A DNA stretch of 38,626 bases from positions 1-38,626 of the forward strand of contig JAITJZ010000071.1 of the NCBI GenBank assembly GCA_031278655.1, in the 5' to 3' direction. The translations under genes were made by a program, and so were the position numbers. The stretch comes from Bifidobacteriaceae bacterium. GTDB lineage: Bacteria; Actinomycetota; Actinomycetes; Actinomycetales; WQXJ01. Of the stretch, positions 34,894 through 38,626 are shown piece after piece; the stretch's first letter is position 1, and every line of letters starts with the position of its first letter. The notes beneath the pieces were generated by a model. It had not been told where the DNA came from. It searched no databases and saw nothing but the letters and a program-made list of their open reading frames with translations.

Positions 34894-36856
34894 TGACCCG
34901 CCGTTCGATGACGTCGACGATCCGCGCCACCGCCTCGTCAACCGGGATGCCGTTGTTCTGCGAGCCGTCGCGCAGGCGGAATGAGACCGCCCCTTGGGCG
35001 GCGTCCTCCGCCCCGGCGATCAACGTGAACGGGATCTTGTCCTTGGCGGCGTTGCGGATCTTCTTGCCGAAGCGGTCGTCGCTCTGATCCACTTCCGCGC
35101 GCACGCCGCGCGCTTTGAGGCGCCCGACCACATCTGACAGGTAGCCCTCGAATTCGGCCGAGACGGGGATGGCCCGGGCCTGGACGGGCGCCAGCCAGGT
35201 TGGGAAGGCCCCGGCGTAGTGCTCGGTCAAGATGGCGAAGAAGCGCTCGATCGACCCGAACAGGGCCCGGTGGATCATGACCGGGGTTTGGCGCGAGCCG
35301 TCTGGCGCGGTGTATTCGAGCCCGAAGCGCTCGGGCATGTTGAAGTCCAACTGGATGGTGGACATCTGCCAGGTCCGCCCGATGGCGTCTCGGGCCTGCA
35401 CTGAGATCTTGGGGCCGTAGAAGGCGGCCCCGCCCGGGTCGGGACGCAGTTCCAGGCCGGAGGCCAGCGCCACTTCTTCAAGCGTGCGCGTGGCCTCCCG
35501 CCAAACCTCGTCCGAGCCGACGTACTTGTCCGGATTCTTGGTCGAGAGTTCCAAGTAAAAGTCGTTCAGCCCGTAATCGCCCAACAGGTCGATCACGAAT
35601 CCGAGCAGCGACGCCAACTCGTCGCGCATCTGCTCTTTGGCGCAGTAAATGTGGGCGTCGTCCTGGGTGAATCCGCGCGCCCTGGTCAGCCCGTGGACCA
35701 CGCCTGATTTTTCGTAGCGGTAAACCGTCCCGAATTCGAACAGCCGCAACGGCAACTCGCGGTAGGAGCGGCCCCGGGCGGCGTAGATCAGGTTGTGCAT
35801 GGGGCAGTTCATGGGTTTGAGGTAATAGTCCTGGCCTTGGCGTTTGACGTGGCCGTCGGCCGTGCGTTCCTCGTCGACGCGCATCGGCGGGTACATCGCG
35901 TCGGCGTACCAGTCGATGTGCCCGGACAGTTCGTAGAGCCGGGCTTTGGTGATGTGCGGGCTGTAGACGAAGTCGTAGTCGCCTTCGATGTGCCGGCGGC
36001 GCGAATACTCCTCCATCTCTTGACGGATGATGCCGCCCTTGGGATGGAAGACCGCCAGGCCGGAGCCGATCTCCTCCGGGAAAGAGAACAGGTCGAGTTC
36101 GGCGCCGAGTTTGCGGTGGTCGCGCCGCTCCGCCTCGGCTAGGCGCTCGGTGTGGTCCTTGAGCGCCTCGGCGTTGGCCCAAGCCGTGCCGTAGATGCGC
36201 TGCAGTTGCCGGTTGCGCTCATCGCCGCGCCAATAGGCGGCGGCCGAGCGCAGCAGTTTGAAGGCGCCTTTGCGGATCAGTTTGGTGGTCGGGATGTGCG
36301 GTCCCCGGCAGAGGTCCTTCCAGGCCTGGGACCCGTCGCGGCGGAGGTTGTCGTACATGGTCAGCTCCCCGGCGCCGACCTCGACGCTGGCGCCTTCGCC
36401 CGCCTCCGCCGATTGGCTTTTCAGCCCGATCAACTCCAGTTTGTAGGGTTCGTCGGCGAGTTCTTGGCGGGCTTGGTCGTCGCTGACCGCCCGGCGCCGG
36501 AAGGTTTGGCCTTGGGCGGCCAGACGGGTCATGACTTTCTCCAGTTGGCGCAGTCGTTCCGGCGTGAACGGCTCGGCCACGTCGAAGTCGTAGTAGAAGC
36601 CGTCGGTTATGGGCGGCCCGATGCCGAGTTTCGCGTCGGGGTCAACCTCCTGGACCGCTTGGGCCAGCAGGTGAGCCGCCGAGTGACGCAGCACCATCAG
36701 ACCATCCGGCTCCTCCAGGGTGACCGGCTCGACCTCGGCCCCCTCGCCGATCGGCTGGTCAAGATCCTTCAACTGGCCGTCCACCCGCACCACGACCACG
36801 TCATCGCGGCCGGCGAACAACTCGGCGCCCGTGCGCGGCCCCTCACCAATGGACAC
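34886..36856 (-). CDS. thrS: Threonyl-tRNA synthetase
   Basis: This 656-residue enzyme charges tRNA with threonine. It has a TGS domain (about 5-47, with RTGAELFAG and [14 protein letters not shown]), then the editing domain with [11 protein letters not shown] (the HxxxH pattern) and [12 protein letters not shown]. The catalytic core shows [57 protein letters not shown], given in brief, with the zinc-binding Cys and His. The C-terminal anticodon-binding domain contains VQARAIPVS and [13 protein letters not shown]. The GTG at 36856 follows GAGGGA at five bases. It is the first gene of the six-gene lipid operon. No T-box leader or other riboswitch structure was seen upstream (36857-37013). Confidence 0.97.
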   Translation of the reverse strand: MSIGEGPRTGAELFAGRDDVVVVRVDGQLKDLDQPIGEGAEVEPVTLEEPDGLMVLRHSAAHLLAQAVQEVDPDAKLGIGPPITDGFYYDFDVAEPFTPERLRQLEKVMTRLAAQGQTFRRRAVSDDQARQELADEPYKLELIGLKSQSAEAGEGASVEVGAGELTMYDNLRRDGSQAWKDLCRGPHIPTTKLIRKGAFKLLRSAAAYWRGDERNRQLQRIYGTAWANAEALKDHTERLAEAERRDHRKLGAELDLFSFPEEIGSGLAVFHPKGGIIRQEMEEYSRRRHIEGDYDFVYSPHITKARLYELSGHIDWYADAMYPPMRVDEERTADGHVKRQGQDYYLKPMNCPMHNLIYAARGRSYRELPLRLFEFGTVYRYEKSGVVHGLTRARGFTQDDAHIYCAKEQMRDELASLLGFVIDLLGDYGLNDFYLELSTKNPDKYVGSDEVWREATRTLEEVALASGLELRPDPGGAAFYGPKISVQARDAIGRTWQMSTIQLDFNMPERFGLEYTAPDGSRQTPVMIHRALFGSIERFFAILTEHYAGAFPTWLAPVQARAIPVSAEFEGYLSDVVGRLKARGVRAEVDQSDDRFGKKIRNAAKDKIPFTLIAGAEDAAQGAVSFRLRDGSQNNGIPVDEAVARIVDVIERRVND

Positions 36857-37013
36857 TCGGTTCCCTCATTTCGACTACTCGGTTTGCCGCAACGAGCCTA
36901 CCGCGCGCCGCCCGGCCCCGGCCCTGACCGGCGGCGGCTTCCACCGCCAAGCCCCCGTCCCGGCGTCAAAATCCGCGCCAAGATCAGCGCCCGCATCAGC
37001 GCCGGAACCGCCC

Positions 37014-38357
37014 CTAAAACAAAGACGGCGTCCCGGGGGCGCGAACCGACCCGAAGGCCCGCGCCAACTCGGCCACAGCGCCGGGGCGCCCCTCGACCAC
37101 CAGGCCCGCGTCCGCCAAACCGGCCGCGCCAACCCCTCCCAGATAGAGCGAACCCAAATCGCGGATGTCGAGCGTGACGTCGGCCACGGCATCGGCGACG
37201 GCATCGGCCACGGCGACGGCATCGGCCGCCAACTCGGCTGTCTTGGCGACCTCTGCGCCATCGGGATCCGCCCGCAGGCGCCAGACGCCGTTGTTGTCCG
37301 CCAACAACCGGTCGCAGACGGCCAGCCGCAGGTCGATGGGCGCGCCGTAACGGCGCGCGGCCAAGGCGGCGGGCAGGTCGACCAGGCGGACGTACTCGCG
37401 GTCGACCAAGGTCGGCCGGGCGCCGCGCCAGTCCTCCAACCAGGCCGCCAGCGGGTCGTCGGGCGCCAACCACGGCGTCACGACGGTCGTCACCAGGTCC
37501 AGGTTGACCAATTCCTGCCACAGCGCGTGGCCGGAGGCCGGGTCGAGGGCCTGAAACTGGCGGACCGTGGCGGTGCCGACCGGCAGCGCGGCCTCGTCCC
37601 ATTTGCCGTCGCGGCGCACCAGCGCGTAGCCGGTCGGGCGCCCGGCCCGGCTGGCGATCAGAATCCGCCACGGCTCCAACCTCGGGGACGGCGGCGGATC
37701 GCCCATCAGTTCCAGTCGCCGCGCGCCCGCCAGGCGGTGCATGGCCGTCCCCGGCCTGGCCGCCGGGCCGTGGGCGACCTGCCGGTCGATGCTTTCGACG
37801 GTCCCGCCGTGAGCCTGCCAGCTAGCCGTCTCGAAACGCAGTTCGACCGGCGGCCGCGCCGCCGGCAACGGCCGCAACCGGGCGCCGTGCGCCAGTCGCA
37901 GTTTGACGCCGGTGGCGGCCAGGCCGTAGCCGAAGCGCCCGTAGATCGACATTTCCGAGGCGAACAGCAGCGACAGCGGCTCGCCGGCCGCCCGGCAGTC
38001 GGCGAAATGCTGGGCGATGAGCGCCCGCAGAAAGCCCCGCCGCCGGTAATCGGGCCGCACCCCGACCCAGCTCAGCCCCGCCGCCGGCGCGCGCCCGCCC
38101 GGCACGGGCAGGTCGAACGGCGACGACGAGGCGATCGCCGCCAGCACCGGGCCGCCGCCAGCCTCACGCGCCGGCGCTTCGACGCCGATGGTGCGGCCAA
38201 AGTCGAGCGATTCGGCTGCCAGCCGCCGGTATTCGGGCGGCGGGTTGGCGGACCACACCAGTTCGTCGAGGTCAAGGATTTCAGCGGCCCGGTCACGCCC
38301 CAGCCGCACCACTCGGGCTGGCACGATGCCGCGCTCAGCGTCAGTCAAGAAACTCAC
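37014..38357 (-). CDS. Eis-type GNAT N-acetyltransferase
   Basis: This 447-residue protein has the three-part Eis layout. The N-terminal GNAT domain carries acetyl-CoA motif VGVRPDYRRRGFLRALI. The Eis-specific SIYGRFGYGLA contains the tyrosine that acts as general acid in M. tuberculosis Eis. A second GNAT-like domain and an SCP2-like end (LDIRDLGSLYLGG) follow. Like Eis, it ends in phenylalanine (GTPSLF), whose carboxylate is the general base in the characterised enzyme. Eis proteins acetylate amines such as aminoglycosides or lysines; the substrate here is not known. Before the SCP2-like segment there is an A-D-A-V repeat encoded at 37184-37228 by three tandem copies of CCGATGCCGT. The GTG start at 38357 has no clear ribosome site. 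Confidence 0.9.
   Translation of the reverse strand: MSFLTDAERGIVPARVVRLGRDRAAEILDLDELVWSANPPPEYRRLAAESLDFGRTIGVEAPAREAGGGPVLAAIASSSPFDLPVPGGRAPAAGLSWVGVRPDYRRRGFLRALIAQHFADCRAAGEPLSLLFASEMSIYGRFGYGLAATGVKLRLAHGARLRPLPAARPPVELRFETASWQAHGGTVESIDRQVAHGPAARPGTAMHRLAGARRLELMGDPPPSPRLEPWRILIASRAGRPTGYALVRRDGKWDEAALPVGTATVRQFQALDPASGHALWQELVNLDLVTTVVTPWLAPDDPLAAWLEDWRGARPTLVDREYVRLVDLPAALAARRYGAPIDLRLAVCDRLLADNNGVWRLRADPDGAEVAKTAELAADAVAVADAVADAVADVTLDIRDLGSLYLGGVGAAGLADAGLVVEGRPGAVAELARAFGSVRAPGTPSLF
37184..37228 (-). repeat. Tandem CCGATGCCGT copies inside the acetyltransferase gene
   Basis: Three copies of GCCGATGCCGT, spaced 12 and 18 bp, encode consecutive A-D-A-V units. The unit is the dispersed 12-mer minus one C, which suggests local amplification in frame. 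Confidence 0.7.
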
Positions 38358-38526
38358 CCCGGCAGTCTCTCACGTCGCCAGCCCGTCTGGACGCTGTCAC
38401 GCCGCCGCTCTGCCCCGTCACGGCACCGCCCTGCCCTCTCCCCACGGTCTGACCGACGGTCTGACCCCGGCGGGTCCAACTCCGGCGGGCCCAACTCCGG
38501 CGGGGTCCAACTCCGGCGGGGTCCGG
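38358..38526 (+). repeat. Intergenic tandem repeats GGTCTGACC and GGCGGG(G)TCCAACTCC
   Basis: Two copies of ACGGTCTGACC (38443-38466) are followed by about four units of the 15-16-bp repeat GGCGGG(G)(T/C)CCAACTCC (38467-38524). These run up to the stop codon of the gene at the right edge. The rest of the interval (38358-38440) shows no gene. Confidence 0.75.
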
Positions 38527-38626
38527 TCAGAAGAACTCTGACGGGATCGATTGGCGCTCGATGATGACGCCTTGGTCGGCTGCCGCCCAGGCGGCCGCCG
38601 CCCCGGCCCTGATGGCCTGGTTGGAC
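38527..38626 (-). CDS. C-terminal end of an unidentified gene (partial)
   Basis: On the minus strand the last 33 codons before a TGA at 38529-38527 are open to the window edge. They read SNQAIRAGAAAAWAAADQGV and then IIERQSIPSEFF. Codon use is GC-rich and the sequence looks like a genuine protein end with an alanine-rich helix. Too little is present to name a family. Confidence 0.5.
   Translation of the reverse strand, partial: SNQAIRAGAAAAWAAADQGVIIERQSIPSEFF

Noticed and set aside
36857-37013. Riboswitch or small RNA gene upstream of thrS
   Set aside because: Only GC-rich unstructured-looking sequence and runs of CCGCC were seen; no promoter or conserved stem could be supported.

Overview
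The window is high-GC DNA from an actinobacterium (class Actinomycetes). The evidence is: GC-rich third positions; many GTG starts; phosphatidylinositol-mannoside genes (pgsA, an acyltransferase, pimA) directly behind thrS and a HIT gene; the actinobacterial order yebC-ruvC-ruvA-ruvB ... yajC-secD-secF-apt-relA ... hisS-aspS-rarA; and an LPXTG wall-anchored protein. From memory, the gene order follows Mycobacterium tuberculosis Rv2614c-Rv2559c. I cannot name the species.

Layout. 1-1,214: a repeat element, then an AbiEi/DUF559-like protein. 1,452-6,873: a gluconate locus. A GntR/FadR-type regulator diverges from a minus-strand operon of gntP, a fused gluconokinase/6-phosphogluconate dehydrogenase, a 4'-phosphopantetheinyl transferase and a DUF554 membrane protein. 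6,874-7,217: non-coding, with two copies of a 60-bp hairpin element and a G-rich minisatellite. 7,218-14,477: rarA, an MMPL transporter (plus strand), aspS and hisS. 14,609-17,322: a membrane-anchored cyclophilin and a DUF349 protein. 17,335-24,275: relA, then apt-secF-secD-yajC. 24,367-27,418: ruvB-ruvA-ruvC-yebC. 27,654-30,395: a large secreted LPXTG amidase. 30,651-30,905: a small hypothetical. 31,030-36,856: a six-gene overlapping operon, thrS-HIT-pgsA-acyltransferase-pimA-LemA-like. 37,014-38,357: an Eis-type acetyltransferase. 38,527-end: the 3' end of an unidentified gene.

How the genes work together. GntP imports gluconate, and one fused polypeptide could phosphorylate it and oxidatively decarboxylate it to ribulose-5-phosphate. 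The thrS operon builds phosphatidylinositol phosphate and its first mannosylated, acylated forms. YajC-SecD-SecF supports protein export, RuvABC and RarA process stalled or recombining DNA, and Rel with Apt links purine salvage to the stringent response.

The least expected signals are not classical genes. A 12-mer, GCCCGATGCCGT, occurs nine times exactly and twice with one or two changes, nearly always in intergenic DNA, protein tails or linkers. A 60-bp inverted-repeat element occurs three times. Minisatellite-like repeats have expanded repeatedly at gene ends and in protein loops. Several genes without a Shine-Dalgarno sequence have a TANNNT box 6-7 nt before the start codon, which suggests leaderless transcripts. 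No tRNA, rRNA, CRISPR array, transposase or prophage gene was seen.
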